In this document: one piece after another, positions 55,501-64,000 of the stretch | Layout: each line of letters starts with the position of its first letter | How positions within the stretch are numbered: the stretch's first letter is position 1 | DNA from: Haematospirillum sp. H4485 | Lineage (GTDB): Bacteria; Pseudomonadota; Alphaproteobacteria; Rhodospirillales; Rhodospirillaceae | NCBI RefSeq assembly: GCF_012102745.1 | Contig: NZ_JAAVSY010000001.1 | Coordinates: 248,001-312,000, forward strand | DNA length: 64,000 nucleotides | Direction: 5' to 3' | Position numbers and translations under genes: made by a program | The notes under the pieces: model-generated | Told to the model about the DNA's origin: nothing | The model's database searches: none | The model's input: the letters and a program-made list of their open reading frames with translations, nothing else

Positions 55501-56685
55501 TTATTCCGCGGGCAAGGACACGGTTGCAATAGCCTGTACGGCTATGCCCTCTTTCCGTCCTGTAAATCCAAGACGTTCTGTCGTCGTCGCTTTGATGCTG
55601 ATACGGGACTCCGGGATATTCATAATCTGTGCAAGGGACAGGACCATGTCCCGACGATAGGGACTGAGCTTTGGCTCTTCACAGATTATGGTAACGTCGA
55701 TGTGGATAATGCGGCCAGCACGTTGGAGGATCAGGTTACAGGCGTGTTCCAGAAAGATTCGTGACGGTGCGTCTTTCCAGCGTGCGTTTCCGGGGGGAAA
55801 ATGCACACCGATGTCGCCAGCTCCGATGCAGCCATACAGGGCATCGGTTAGAGCGTGCATGGCAACATCGGCATCAGAATGACCAGATAGCTTTCTGGAA
55901 AAGGGAATGCTGATGCCACAGAGGGTCAGGGTGTTTCCTGTCGTGAAGGCATGAACATCAAAACCAATACCCGTTCGCGTTTCCATGTTGACGCGAGGTG
56001 GCGGATTGCTTTTGTCCAAATCATCTGACCAGGTAATTTTATAGTTTTCAGCTGACCCGGCGACCATTTGTACCGGGCCTTTGCCCAAGTGCTCCAGAAG
56101 GGCAGCATCATCTGTCAGTGACATACCGGCACACTGTCTGTGTGCGTCGAGGATTGTCTTGAAGCAAAATCCTTGGGGTGTTTGTGCGCGCCACAACCCT
56201 TTCCGACTGACAGAGTGGAGGACGACGCAATCGCTATTAACGCTTTTGAGCGTGTCTGCAACCTCCGTCCCCGGTATTGCAGCGGGAGCGGACTGTAGGG
56301 CTTGCAGAACAGCGTCAATCACATTCCGCCCTGCAAAGGGGCGTGCTGCATCGTGGATCAGGACAAAATCAGGAGCATGTTTGCAGAGGGCCTCCAAGCC
56401 GTTCCGGACACTGTCCTGTCGCTCTTGCCCACCAAAAACAGGCGTACACAAGGGAAGATCACCAACAGCTTCTTGGTACAGGGCTTCATCATCGGGGTGA
56501 ATAACAACCTGTATGCCAGCAATATCGGGATGATTCAGAAAGGAACATACAGATTGCCGAATAACGGGTTGACCATTGACCATGGCATATTGCTTGGGAA
56601 CAGAGCTGCCAAAGCGGTTGCTGCGCCCTGCGGCAACAATGACAGCATAGACTTTTTTGGGGGTAGGCACAGAAGGAAACACCAT
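55501..56685 (-). CDS. ispDF: Bifunctional IspD/IspF isoprenoid biosynthesis enzyme
   Basis: A 394-residue fusion. The IspD half (1 to about 228) has VIVAAGRSNRFGSSVPKQYA and VLIHDAARPF; the IspF half starts near residue 231 with TGIGFDVHAF, then SGHSDADVAMHALTDALYG. IspD transfers CMP to MEP, and IspF cyclises CDP-ME-2-phosphate, two non-consecutive steps of the MEP pathway. The fusion is common in alphaproteobacteria. It converges on the Mth938-like gene. Confidence 0.96.
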   Translation of the reverse strand: MVFPSVPTPKKVYAVIVAAGRSNRFGSSVPKQYAMVNGQPVIRQSVCSFLNHPDIAGIQVVIHPDDEALYQEAVGDLPLCTPVFGGQERQDSVRNGLEALCKHAPDFVLIHDAARPFAGRNVIDAVLQALQSAPAAIPGTEVADTLKSVNSDCVVLHSVSRKGLWRAQTPQGFCFKTILDAHRQCAGMSLTDDAALLEHLGKGPVQMVAGSAENYKITWSDDLDKSNPPPRVNMETRTGIGFDVHAFTTGNTLTLCGISIPFSRKLSGHSDADVAMHALTDALYGCIGAGDIGVHFPPGNARWKDAPSRIFLEHACNLILQRAGRIIHIDVTIICEEPKLSPYRRDMVLSLAQIMNIPESRISIKATTTERLGFTGRKEGIAVQAIATVSLPAE

Positions 56686-56733
56686 GAACAGAAGGCTCCG
56701 GCACGGGATATCAGGGGGACGTTATAAAAGAGT

Positions 56734-59421
56734 TCAATGCGTTTCCAGAAGATCCAGTTCAACCTCGGCAACGTCAACATCAACATTACGTACACGCCGG
56801 AAACCAAGTTGTTCAACAAAAGCCAGCATCCTTTTGTTTTCTATAAGGATCTGCCCGGTCATCTTTCGCACCTCCGTACTGCGACAGTAACGGATCATTT
56901 TGTGCATCAAGGCGTTCCCCAAGCCGGTTCCCTTCAGGTCGGAGCGCACGACGATCGAGAACTCAGCCTCTTCATGGTCTGGGTCATTGACAACCCGAAC
57001 CACGCCCAGTGTCTCGCTCTGACCCTCTGCGTCGTATCCTACGGCAATGAACGCCATCTCACGATCGTAGTCGATCTGGGTCATCCGCGCCATCTGGCTG
57101 CGTGGCAATTCCTGGATCACGCCAAAGAAGCGGAAGCGGATATCTTCCGGATCAAGCCTTGATACAAAAACGTGATGATTTGGCTCATCCTCCGGACGAA
57201 TGGGACGCAGGATGACATCCTGCCCGGTGCGCATGGTATAAACCTCTTCCAGCTCCTTGGGGTATGGCCTGATCGCCAAGCGGTCGACAAGGGATCCGCC
57301 TCTCCATGGTGCGATCTCCACCTTGGCATCCAAGGCAATAACACCTTGGTGGTTGCAGAACAGGGGGTTTATATCAAGCCACTGTATCTCCGGAAGATCT
57401 ATGGCCATCTGGGCAACCTGCACCAATGCCAGGCACAAGGCTTCCATGTCGGCTGGCTCCTGATGCCGGAACCCTTGCAGAAGGCGAGATACCCTGGTTC
57501 TCTCTACCAGATCCCGTGCCAGGGTCATGTTCAAGGGTGGCAGGGCAATTGCGTGATCATTGATAATTTCTGTTGCCGTTCCGCCATGACCAAAAAGGAT
57601 GACCGGGCCAAAGACAGGATCAACGTGCAGACCAATAATAATTTCGTGCGCATTTTGCCTTTTTTCCATCCGCTGAACGGTGAAACCACGTATTTCAGCA
57701 TCGGGAAAATTATCTTTGATACGGGAGAGCATACGCCGGGCAGCTGTTTCTGTATCATCAGCCCCGAAGAGGCCGAGACGAACACCACCCTTGTCGCTCT
57801 TGTGGTGAATGTCCGGTGACAGGATTTTCAGAGCCAAGGGGCCAGCCATTTCTTCCGCGATGCTACGAACTTCCTCGGGCGAATGGGCTACCCGTGTTTC
57901 CACAACAGGAATGCCATATGCCGATAAAAGGGCTTTTGCTTCGGGTTCGGAGAGGGTGCTGTGTCCAGCTTCCAGGGCTTCAGAGATAATCCGACGTGCC
58001 ATTTTTGTATTGGCCGTGAATTCTGTTGGCAGGCTTGCCGGGGTTTCCATCAGCAGATCCTGGACCTGCCTGTATTTGATCATATGCAAAAAAGCCCTGA
58101 CAGCCTGGTGCGGGGTCTGGAAATTTGGTATTCCGGACTGATGGAACAGGGCTCTTGCTTTCTCCACGCGATCGTCCCCAACCCAGCAGGCCATGACGCT
58201 TGTGCGCTTGTTCTGACGGGCTGTGGCAACAATCTTTTCGGCGACTTCCAATGGGTCGCTTTGACAGGTGGGGGCGTGCATGACGAGGATGCCATCCACC
58301 TCACGGGCTTGCGCCAAGGCACCAAGTGCCGCAGCGTACCTGGCTCCGTCTGAGTCGCCGTGGATTTGCACCGGATTGCCATGCGACCACGTGGCATTCA
58401 ACGCTTTTGACAGGCTTTCCAGGGTTTCGTCCGATAGCTCTGCCAGCGTTCCGCCTTCATCCAGAAGATCATCGACTGCAAGTATGCCTATGCCCCCACC
58501 ATTTGTCAGAATGGCAAGGCGTGGTCCTTTCGGGCGGTTGATGATGGCAAGCGTTTCGGTTGCTGAAAAAAGTTCCTCGATGTCGTAAACCCTCAACATG
58601 CCCGCGCGCCGTATGGCCGCTTCATACACGTCATCATTGCCGGCCAGGGCACCGGTATGGCTGACCGTGGCGCTTTGTACTGCAGGGTGACGCCCTGCTT
58701 TTATGACCAGAACAGGTTTGTTGCGCGCGGCCGAGCGGGCGGCGGACATGAAGTTGCGGCGTTCGGGAATGCTTTCCATGTACAAGAGGATGGCGCGCGT
58801 GTCGGGATCACCGCCCAAGTAATCCAGGATATCGCCGAATCCTGTATTCATCATGCCGCCAAGCGAAATAAAGTGAGAGAAGCCAATGCCGCGTGGCCAG
58901 GCCCAGTCCAGAACGGCTGTGCACAGGGCTCCGGATTGCGAGACGAAGGCAATTTTTCCCGGATGTGCGGCCTGAGGGGCCATGCTGGCATTCAGGCCAA
59001 GGGCGGGTACCTGGAGACCAAGGCTGTTGGGTCCAAGAAGGCGGATGTCGTAGCGCAGGGCTATATTCAGCAGCTGTCCGGTCAGTGCCGGGTTGTCGGA
59101 GACGCGCCCCAGTCCGGACGTAACGGATATCGCTGCCTTGGTTCCTCGTTGCCCAAGGCTTTCAAGTGCGACAACGGATTCCTCCGGCGGGACAGCTAGA
59201 ATCGCAAGGTCCGGCACAATGGGAATGGATGCAATATCAGGATAGGCCAGTACGCCCTGAACCGACGTGTACTTTGGATTGACCGGTAAGACGGGTCCCT
59301 TGAAAGCCCCGTGCAGAAGATTCCGCATAACAACGGTACCGACGCTGCCCTGTGCATGGGATGCACCGATGACTGCCAGTGAACTTGGACGCAGTAATTT
59401 TTCAAGATGGCGTACGCCCAT
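56734..59421 (-). CDS. NDP-forming acyl-CoA synthetase fused to a GNAT acetyltransferase
   Basis: An 895-residue protein. The N-terminal CoA-binding domain opens LRPSSLAVIGASHAQGSVG; a succinyl-CoA-ligase-like part follows with FVSQSGALCTAVLDWA; an ATP-grasp domain lies near 480-700 (LALKILSPDIHHKSDKGGV); a C-terminal GNAT domain (about 740-890) has VVRSDLKGTGLGNALMHKMIRY. The order is that of Pat/PatZ-type protein lysine acetyltransferases. The ligase His, if used, should sit near TVSHTGALAGND, so acetate-CoA ligase activity is also possible. The ATG at 59421 gives the family start. Confidence 0.9.
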   Translation of the reverse strand: MGVRHLEKLLRPSSLAVIGASHAQGSVGTVVMRNLLHGAFKGPVLPVNPKYTSVQGVLAYPDIASIPIVPDLAILAVPPEESVVALESLGQRGTKAAISVTSGLGRVSDNPALTGQLLNIALRYDIRLLGPNSLGLQVPALGLNASMAPQAAHPGKIAFVSQSGALCTAVLDWAWPRGIGFSHFISLGGMMNTGFGDILDYLGGDPDTRAILLYMESIPERRNFMSAARSAARNKPVLVIKAGRHPAVQSATVSHTGALAGNDDVYEAAIRRAGMLRVYDIEELFSATETLAIINRPKGPRLAILTNGGGIGILAVDDLLDEGGTLAELSDETLESLSKALNATWSHGNPVQIHGDSDGARYAAALGALAQAREVDGILVMHAPTCQSDPLEVAEKIVATARQNKRTSVMACWVGDDRVEKARALFHQSGIPNFQTPHQAVRAFLHMIKYRQVQDLLMETPASLPTEFTANTKMARRIISEALEAGHSTLSEPEAKALLSAYGIPVVETRVAHSPEEVRSIAEEMAGPLALKILSPDIHHKSDKGGVRLGLFGADDTETAARRMLSRIKDNFPDAEIRGFTVQRMEKRQNAHEIIIGLHVDPVFGPVILFGHGGTATEIINDHAIALPPLNMTLARDLVERTRVSRLLQGFRHQEPADMEALCLALVQVAQMAIDLPEIQWLDINPLFCNHQGVIALDAKVEIAPWRGGSLVDRLAIRPYPKELEEVYTMRTGQDVILRPIRPEDEPNHHVFVSRLDPEDIRFRFFGVIQELPRSQMARMTQIDYDREMAFIAVGYDAEGQSETLGVVRVVNDPDHEEAEFSIVVRSDLKGTGLGNALMHKMIRYCRSTEVRKMTGQILIENKRMLAFVEQLGFRRVRNVDVDVAEVELDLLETH

Positions 59422-59569
59422 GGTTTCCGACCTTCGGGAAGAGCAGGTCAACAAGAACAAAAATTGCACCGGCAAGGATACACCACATGGCGCATTTCTG
59501 CACACATCACAAAGACCCGTGTGTCTGACGATCAGGCGGCATATTTCAGGGGGGTATGTTTTGGAAAGA

Positions 59570-59644
59570 TGGCTCCGGCGGTAGGATTCGAACCTACGAC
59601 AACCCGATTAACAGTCGGGGGCTCTACCGCTGAGCTACGCCGGA
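59570..59644 (-). tRNA. tRNA-Asn (anticodon GUU)
   Basis: On the minus strand the acceptor arm TCCGGCG pairs with CGCCGGA and is followed by discriminator G and encoded CCA (59570-59572). The anticodon loop is CTGTTAA, giving GUU. It lies 12 bases from tRNA-Cys on the same strand. Confidence 0.96.
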
Positions 59645-59656
59645 ACACAAAAACGT

Positions 59657-59730
59657 TGGAGGCCGGGACCGGAATCGAACCGGTATACAAGGATTTGCAG
59701 TCCTCTGCATCACCACTCTGCCACCCAGCC
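59657..59730 (-). tRNA. tRNA-Cys (anticodon GCA)
   Basis: On the minus strand the acceptor GGCTGGG pairs with CCCGGCC (one G-T pair), followed by discriminator U and encoded CCA. The anticodon loop CTGCAAA gives GCA. It is encoded upstream of tRNA-Asn with a 12-base spacer, so the two are probably co-transcribed. Confidence 0.96.
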
Positions 59731-59968
59731 TCGCGACTCGCTGCAAACCCGTACAAAAAGCAGAACTGCAACCGAGGAAGCGGTTTATATCGATGACCTA
59801 TCATCCGGTCAACAGAGAAAATAGCCCCGAAGCACCAATTATTTCCGGGATCGGACCAATCCGAGTGTGTCCATTGTCAAGGCTACGACAGAAGGCTATA
59901 AACAGGGAGTGTTGTGTCTGCACACAACCTGTCCACATTGAAGCATCACGTTTGCAAGGGGTTGCCGC

Positions 59969-60619
59969 ATGGATTACGCCATTGCCCGCCACAACATGGT
60001 CGAAGGCCAGATTCGTCCCAACGGGGTGACCGATCCGGCTGTCATCGAGGCAATGGCCGCGGTCCCCCGCGAGGCTTTTGCCCCGCGCCATCTGCGTTCT
60101 GTTGCCTATGCTGACGATGATCTGGAAATAGGGAATGGCCGCATTCTCATGGAACCCATGGTTCTGGCCCGTCTGTTGCAGGCCGCCGAAATTGATCCGT
60201 CCGATGTGGCCCTTGAGATTGGCACCGGCAGTGGTTATGCGACCGCTGTTCTGTCGCGTATGGTATCGACAGTGGTTTCCGTTGAATCCGACCTTGAGCT
60301 GGTCAAGGGAGCAAGTACGACCTTGACCTCGCTGGGTGTCGATAACGCCGCTATTGTATCCGCTCCCTTGGTCAGCGGGTATCCGGCCCAGGCACCCTAT
60401 AACGTGATATTGGTGAATGGGGCGGTTGAGTTTATTCCGGATGCCCTGCTGGAACAGATTGCCCCGGGTGGCCGTCTGGTTGCTGTTCTTGACAAGGGCG
60501 GGCAGGGAACCGCCGTGCTGTACACCCGTTCCGGGAATGCTGTTGGCCACCGGCGTCTTTTTGATGCGAATATCCCGTTGCTCCCCGGGTTTCGTGCGCC
60601 GCGACGCTTCCAGTTCTAG
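59969..60619 (+). CDS. Protein-L-isoaspartate O-methyltransferase family protein
   Basis: A 216-residue SAM-dependent methyltransferase: NMVEGQIRPNGVTDPAVIEAMAAVPRE, then the SAM motif ALEIGTGSGYATAVLSRM and VNGAVEFIPDALLEQIAPGGRL. This short form usually precedes tolC in alphaproteobacteria; whether it repairs isoaspartate or methylates something else is not established by sequence. The start at 59969 follows AAGGGG. Confidence 0.9.
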   Translation: MDYAIARHNMVEGQIRPNGVTDPAVIEAMAAVPREAFAPRHLRSVAYADDDLEIGNGRILMEPMVLARLLQAAEIDPSDVALEIGTGSGYATAVLSRMVSTVVSVESDLELVKGASTTLTSLGVDNAAIVSAPLVSGYPAQAPYNVILVNGAVEFIPDALLEQIAPGGRLVAVLDKGGQGTAVLYTRSGNAVGHRRLFDANIPLLPGFRAPRRFQF

Positions 60620-60787
60620 TTTCTGTTGCAGATTTGGTAGCGTAGCCAGCAGTCGTGGGTTGCGTTACGCTTCCAACACTCTATAGTCTTACCCGCTTTA
60701 TGTATTTTTGCGTGTCCGGTCTAAATTACGGGCACGGTGGTTTTGTTGCTCCCGTATTTGGCGGGACGTTGCGGGTGGACACGACGG

Positions 60788-62143
60788 ATGAAAAAAACGC
60801 TTTCAGTTTTTGCTGCTGCCGCATTCTTTCCCAGTCTTGTTTTTCCCGTTTGTACGCAAGCTATGTCGCTGGAAGATGCACTGGCTGCTGCGTATGCCGG
60901 TAATCCGGAGCTGCAGGCCGATCGGGCACGGGTTCGTGCTGTCGATGAAAAGGTGCCGCAGGCTTTGTCCGGATGGAGGCCACGTGTCCAGCTTTCCGGA
61001 ACGTCTGGTTATGCGCGCGACCAATCCAGCACCCGTCAAAGCCGCGATGGATACCAAAGCTCGAACCCACGCACGGTTGGGGTAAAACTTGAGCAGGAGA
61101 TTTTTTCTGGCTTCAGGACCATCAACAACACAAAAGCGGCTGAGAATACCGTGAGGGCGGCCAGGGCCCAGCTGGCTTTTACAGAACAGACCGTTCTGCA
61201 ATCTGTTGCCGAGGCTTATCTTAATGTTGTGCGGGATCAGGCGGTTGTCGATCTGAACCGGAATAATGAACAAGTGCTGGCCCGTCAGCTTGAGGCCACG
61301 CAAGACCGGTTCCGGGTTGGCGAATTGACACGTACTGATGTCAGTCAATCCGAAGCGCGTTTGGCCAAGGCAACGGCGGATCGTATTAATGCTGAAGCCC
61401 GGCTTAAAGCAAGCTGTGCCAATTTTGAACGGTTGGTTGGTCTTCCTGCAGACGACATGCGGTATCCGTCCGAACCTCCACACTTGCCTGTTTCACTCGA
61501 TGAAGCGGTGGAAGCGTCACAGGCCATGCATCCCAATGTTCTGGCTGCGAAGTTTTCTGCGGAGGCGGCCCAGAATACGGTTGATGCCACGGGTGGTGAG
61601 TTGATGCCTGCGGTGAAGCTCCAGGCCGATCAGACCAAAACCTATGACCAGTCAATTGATGGTGCCCGGACCAAAGGATATAGGGTTATGGCTGTTGTCG
61701 ATGTTCCCCTGTACGAGGCAGGCGGAACTTGGTCCCGTTTGAGGGAAGCCAAGCAGAAAGCCGGACAGGCACGACTTCAGGTTGATGATGCAAGGGACAA
61801 ATCGCGTGAGCTTGCTGTCCGGGCTTGGGAAAGTCTTGTTGCCTCAAGGGCGCAGATTGAATCAATCCAAGCTCAGATAGAGGCTGCTACTGTTGCACTG
61901 GAAGGTGTGCAGAGGGAGGCTCAGGTCGGATCAAGAACTGTTCTGGATGTTCTGGATGCTGAACAGGAGCTGCTGAACGCAAGGGTCAGCCTTGTTACGG
62001 CCCAGCGGGATGAACGGGTTGCAGCGCATTCTCTCCTCTCTGCTGTGGGGCGTCTGGATGCCAAAACTCTTGGTCTGGATGTTGGTATTTATGACCCCGT
62101 CGAGCATTATAATGATGTGGAAGGAGCATGGTTCGGGTCCTGA
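60788..62143 (+). CDS. tolC: TolC-family outer membrane efflux protein
   Basis: A 451-residue protein with an N-terminal signal peptide (MKKTLSVFAAAAFFPSLVFP). Two internally repeated outer membrane efflux domains follow, each rich in long helices: DALAAAYAGNPELQADRARV, and later DEAVEASQAMHPNVLAAKFS. The motif RVGELTRTDVSQSEARLAKA and its second-repeat partner VGSRTVLDVLDAEQELLNARV are typical. It forms the trimeric exit duct for type I secretion and RND efflux. ATG 60788 gives a standard signal peptide. Confidence 0.95.
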   Translation: MKKTLSVFAAAAFFPSLVFPVCTQAMSLEDALAAAYAGNPELQADRARVRAVDEKVPQALSGWRPRVQLSGTSGYARDQSSTRQSRDGYQSSNPRTVGVKLEQEIFSGFRTINNTKAAENTVRAARAQLAFTEQTVLQSVAEAYLNVVRDQAVVDLNRNNEQVLARQLEATQDRFRVGELTRTDVSQSEARLAKATADRINAEARLKASCANFERLVGLPADDMRYPSEPPHLPVSLDEAVEASQAMHPNVLAAKFSAEAAQNTVDATGGELMPAVKLQADQTKTYDQSIDGARTKGYRVMAVVDVPLYEAGGTWSRLREAKQKAGQARLQVDDARDKSRELAVRAWESLVASRAQIESIQAQIEAATVALEGVQREAQVGSRTVLDVLDAEQELLNARVSLVTAQRDERVAAHSLLSAVGRLDAKTLGLDVGIYDPVEHYNDVEGAWFGS

Positions 62144-62431
62144 CAAGGCTGTGATGCCCCTGTTTTGGCTGACAGGACCAATCTTGGGATACCGCAGCCA
62201 AGCTAGGGCTGCCCTGCTTGGAATGGCAGAAAAAGGCGTTCTTGGCCCGATTTCCTGTTTCTGCTCCAAGGGTTGCCTTGTCGCTCGCGTCGTGGCAGCA
62301 TTTTTTTTGCCGCAATCAGATAGAAACAGCGATATCCTGTTGTTTGCAAAATCTTAGGCGGCAATGATATATCGGTTCCCCGGACGGTGGGCGTACGGGC
62401 AGGAAAGCGCGTTAGGGGCTTGGAGATCGTC

Positions 62432-63013
62432 ATGGACGGCAAAGGTCAGGAACCATCGATGGAGGATATCCTCGCCTCCATCAGGAAAATCCTGTCGGAG
62501 GACGAAGAGGCAGAGATGCAGCAGCCGCCCCAGCCGGCTCCGGTTCAACCTTCCGAGCCGGCATCTGCTCCGGAGGCTGATGGTGACGATGTTCTTGAGT
62601 TGACTCCTGCCATGGTTGAGGATGGTGAGGAGCCCTTGGTCTTGGGGGCAGCGCCTGAGCCGCCCCCTCTGCCACCATCGCAGGAACCTTGGGCTGTCGA
62701 GGAAGATGAAGGTGAACTGGAACCAGAGCCCGTGAGAGTTTCTCCCCCCCCGACAATGACAGCTGATGATGGCAGTGCCTTGCTGTCTCCACCTGCCGCG
62801 GCTCAATCGGCTGCGGCTTTTTCCGAGCTTGCGACCATTGCCCGGGTTAGGGCTATTGGTATGGGTCACAGTGACGTCACGCTGGAGGGGATGGTGCGTG
62901 ACATGCTGAAGCCCATGTTGGCAAGCTGGCTGGATCAGCATTTGCCCGATATGGTCGAGCGTCTTGTACGCAAGGAAATTGAAAAGCTGGTTTCCGGGAC
63001 CGAAAAGCAATAA
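62432..63013 (+). CDS. PopZ-family protein (DUF2497)
   Basis: A 193-residue protein with the PopZ architecture: a short conserved N-terminal helix (EPSMEDILASIRKILSEDEE), a long Pro/Glu-rich disordered middle (about 30-130), and a C-terminal oligomerisation helix region (MVRDMLKPMLASWLDQHLPDMVERLVRKEIEKL). In Caulobacter PopZ forms a polar hub that anchors the chromosome. It lies upstream of valS as in many alphaproteobacteria. The ATG at 62432 follows GGAG. The 288 bases between tolC and this gene hold only weak inverted repeats. Confidence 0.9.
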   Translation: MDGKGQEPSMEDILASIRKILSEDEEAEMQQPPQPAPVQPSEPASAPEADGDDVLELTPAMVEDGEEPLVLGAAPEPPPLPPSQEPWAVEEDEGELEPEPVRVSPPPTMTADDGSALLSPPAAAQSAAAFSELATIARVRAIGMGHSDVTLEGMVRDMLKPMLASWLDQHLPDMVERLVRKEIEKLVSGTEKQ

Positions 63014-63031
63014 AAAGCGATTTGATCGAAG

Positions 63032-63088
63032 GGATGTGCGCGTCAGCCCCTGTAAGAGGGTTGGCGCGTCCCCGTTTTAGGGGCATCC
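63032..63088 (+). promoter_or_regulatory. Candidate three-way-junction leader upstream of valS
   Basis: An outer stem GGATG (63032-63036)/CATCC (63084-63088) encloses an 11 bp hairpin, CGCGTCAGCCC (63039-63049) with GGGTTGGCGCG (63058-63068), and a second hairpin CCCC/GGGG (63070-63083). The nearest T run is in the second loop, so it does not look like a standard terminator. It ends 33 bases before the valS ATG and could regulate valS or end the popZ-like transcript. Confidence 0.45.
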
Positions 63089-63121
63089 GGGTGTTACTAC
63101 GTGAAGTGGAACAATAGAGAT

Positions 63122-64000
63122 ATGCTCGACAAAACCTATAATCCGGCTGGTGTTGAGGAGAAACTTTACAAGCAGTGGGAAGAGGGCGGAGTATTTCGCG
63201 CACATGTCGGGTCGGGCCGGGTGCCCTATACCATCATGATGCCCCCCCCCAATGTGACAGGAAGCCTGCATATCGGGCATGCCCTGACCTTTACCCTTCA
63301 AGACATCCTGACCCGTTACCATCGGATGACCGGACGTGATGTCCTTTGGCAGCCGGGAACCGACCATGCGGGCATTGCTACACAGATGGTTGTCGAGCGT
63401 AATCTGGAGAAGGAGGGTATTTCCCGGCACGATCTGGGGCGGCAGGGATTTCTGGAGAAAGTCTGGGAATGGAAGGAACAGTCCGGCGGTACAATCGTAC
63501 GACAGCTGCGCCGCCTTGGTGCTTCGCCTGACTGGAGTCGTGAGCGCTTTACCATGGATGCCGGCCTTTCAGAGGCTGTACGCACCATTTTCGTCAAGCT
63601 GCACAAAGATGGTTTGATCTACCGTGCCAAGCGCTTGGTCAACTGGGATCCAAAGCTCCATACAGCCATCTCGGATCTTGAGGTAGAGCAGCGCGAGATC
63701 AAAGGGAAGATGTGGTACCTGCGCTATCCTGTTGATGGCATGGATGGTACGTTCATCACGGTCGCCACTACCAGGCCGGAGACAATGCTCGGCGATACCG
63801 GTGTGGCGGTTCATCCCGACGACACGCGTTACGCCCATCTGATAGGCAAGCAGATACGTCTGCCGGTAACCGGGCGTCTTATCCCCATCATTGCCGATGA
63901 GCATGCTGATCCGGAAAAGGGAACCGGCGCGGTCAAGATAACACCGGCCCATGATTTCAACGACTTTGATGTCGGCAAGCGGTCCTCCTTGGACCTCGTC
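63122..64000 (+). CDS. valS: Valyl-tRNA synthetase, N-terminal part (runs off window end)
   Basis: The first 293 codons of a class I aminoacyl-tRNA synthetase. The HIGH signature is seen as [15 protein letters not shown] near residue 47, then the valine-type [14 protein letters not shown]. The editing domain (CP1) begins with [19 protein letters not shown], which hydrolyses mischarged threonine. The KMSKS loop and anticodon-binding parts lie beyond the window. Confidence 0.97.
   Translation, partial: MLDKTYNPAGVEEKLYKQWEEGGVFRAHVGSGRVPYTIMMPPPNVTGSLHIGHALTFTLQDILTRYHRMTGRDVLWQPGTDHAGIATQMVVERNLEKEGISRHDLGRQGFLEKVWEWKEQSGGTIVRQLRRLGASPDWSRERFTMDAGLSEAVRTIFVKLHKDGLIYRAKRLVNWDPKLHTAISDLEVEQREIKGKMWYLRYPVDGMDGTFITVATTRPETMLGDTGVAVHPDDTRYAHLIGKQIRLPVTGRLIPIIADEHADPEKGTGAVKITPAHDFNDFDVGKRSSLDLV

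Noticed and set aside
62144-62431. Possible small RNA or gene between tolC and the PopZ-family gene
   Set aside because: Only loose inverted repeats (TTGGCTG at 62165 with CAGCCAA at 62195) and no supported reading frame or promoter.

Overview
The window is a chromosomal segment of an alphaproteobacterium, most likely a Rhodospirillales-type (spirillum-like) organism of moderate GC content. The assignment rests on gene content and order: tig-clpP-clpX, a pyruvate dehydrogenase operon whose E1 beta carries its own lipoyl domain, the nrdR-ribDE-ribBA-ribH-nusB-thiL block, yceD-rpmF-plsX-fabH-ihfA-merR, the dusB(nifR3)-ntr-trkA-hfq-hflX block, a fused ispDF, a PopZ-family (DUF2497) protein and a membrane pyrophosphatase. 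A MotA/MotB pair indicates flagellar motility. The window is nearly all core housekeeping DNA, densely packed, with many 1-17 base overlaps between consecutive genes. I see no insertion sequence, CRISPR array, rRNA operon or intact prophage.

Layout. 1-333: tail of malonyl-CoA decarboxylase, then tRNA-Leu(UAG). 755-4510: trigger factor and ClpP/ClpX. 4981-11188: pdhA-pdhB-pdhC-lpd-lipA, which makes the pyruvate dehydrogenase complex and the lipoyl cofactor its two lipoyl domains need; a RatA/COQ10-like gene follows. 11759-15781: cinA and pgpA on the minus strand, an M23 peptidase-bactofilin pair, and hemB. 16042-27684: a hydroxyisobutyryl-CoA hydrolase, tRNA-Glu, then a long plus-strand run (small DUF gene, rpiB, glyA, nrdR, the riboflavin genes, nusB, thiL, a small membrane protein, hppA) ending at a strong terminator. 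27751-33043: bamE (minus), a cytochrome bc1 assembly chaperone, yceD-rpmF-plsX-fabH-ihfA-merR. 33065-41597: an interrupted SAM-hydroxide adenosyltransferase gene, an MBL-fold hydrolase, motAB (minus), a gene with an EpmC-like motif, prmB, a membrane PAS-REC-HPt protein and a CcsA/HemX-like protein. 41654-52821: dusB, a stand-alone Fis-like gene, ntrY-ntrX, trkA, a HAD phosphatase, hfq-hflX, an inositol monophosphatase-family gene and trmFO (minus). 52822-54724: the one accessory-looking patch, with a structured GC-rich leader, a tiny ORF, an XRE/S24-like repressor and a cysteine-rich orphan. 54724-64000: yajC, an Mth938-like gene, ispDF (minus), a GNAT-fused acyl-CoA synthetase (minus), tRNA-Asn and tRNA-Cys (minus), a PCMT-family gene, tolC, a PopZ-family gene and the start of valS.

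Most notable points: (1) Where alphaproteobacteria normally carry nifR3/dusB-ntrB-ntrC-ntrY-ntrX, this genome has no ntrB, and ntrC is reduced to a 128-residue protein holding only the NtrC C-terminal DNA-binding region. The result is a dusB-fis-like arrangement resembling the gammaproteobacterial dusB-fis operon. (2) The SAM-hydroxide adenosyltransferase gene is broken by a single in-frame TAG. (3) A candidate structured RNA of about 145 bases, ending in a 16-base palindrome directly before a Shine-Dalgarno site, precedes a 70-codon ORF with no recognised relatives. (4) The cysteine-rich orphan before yajC has no family I recognise. Functional calls are from recognising protein sequence by eye; no database search was run.
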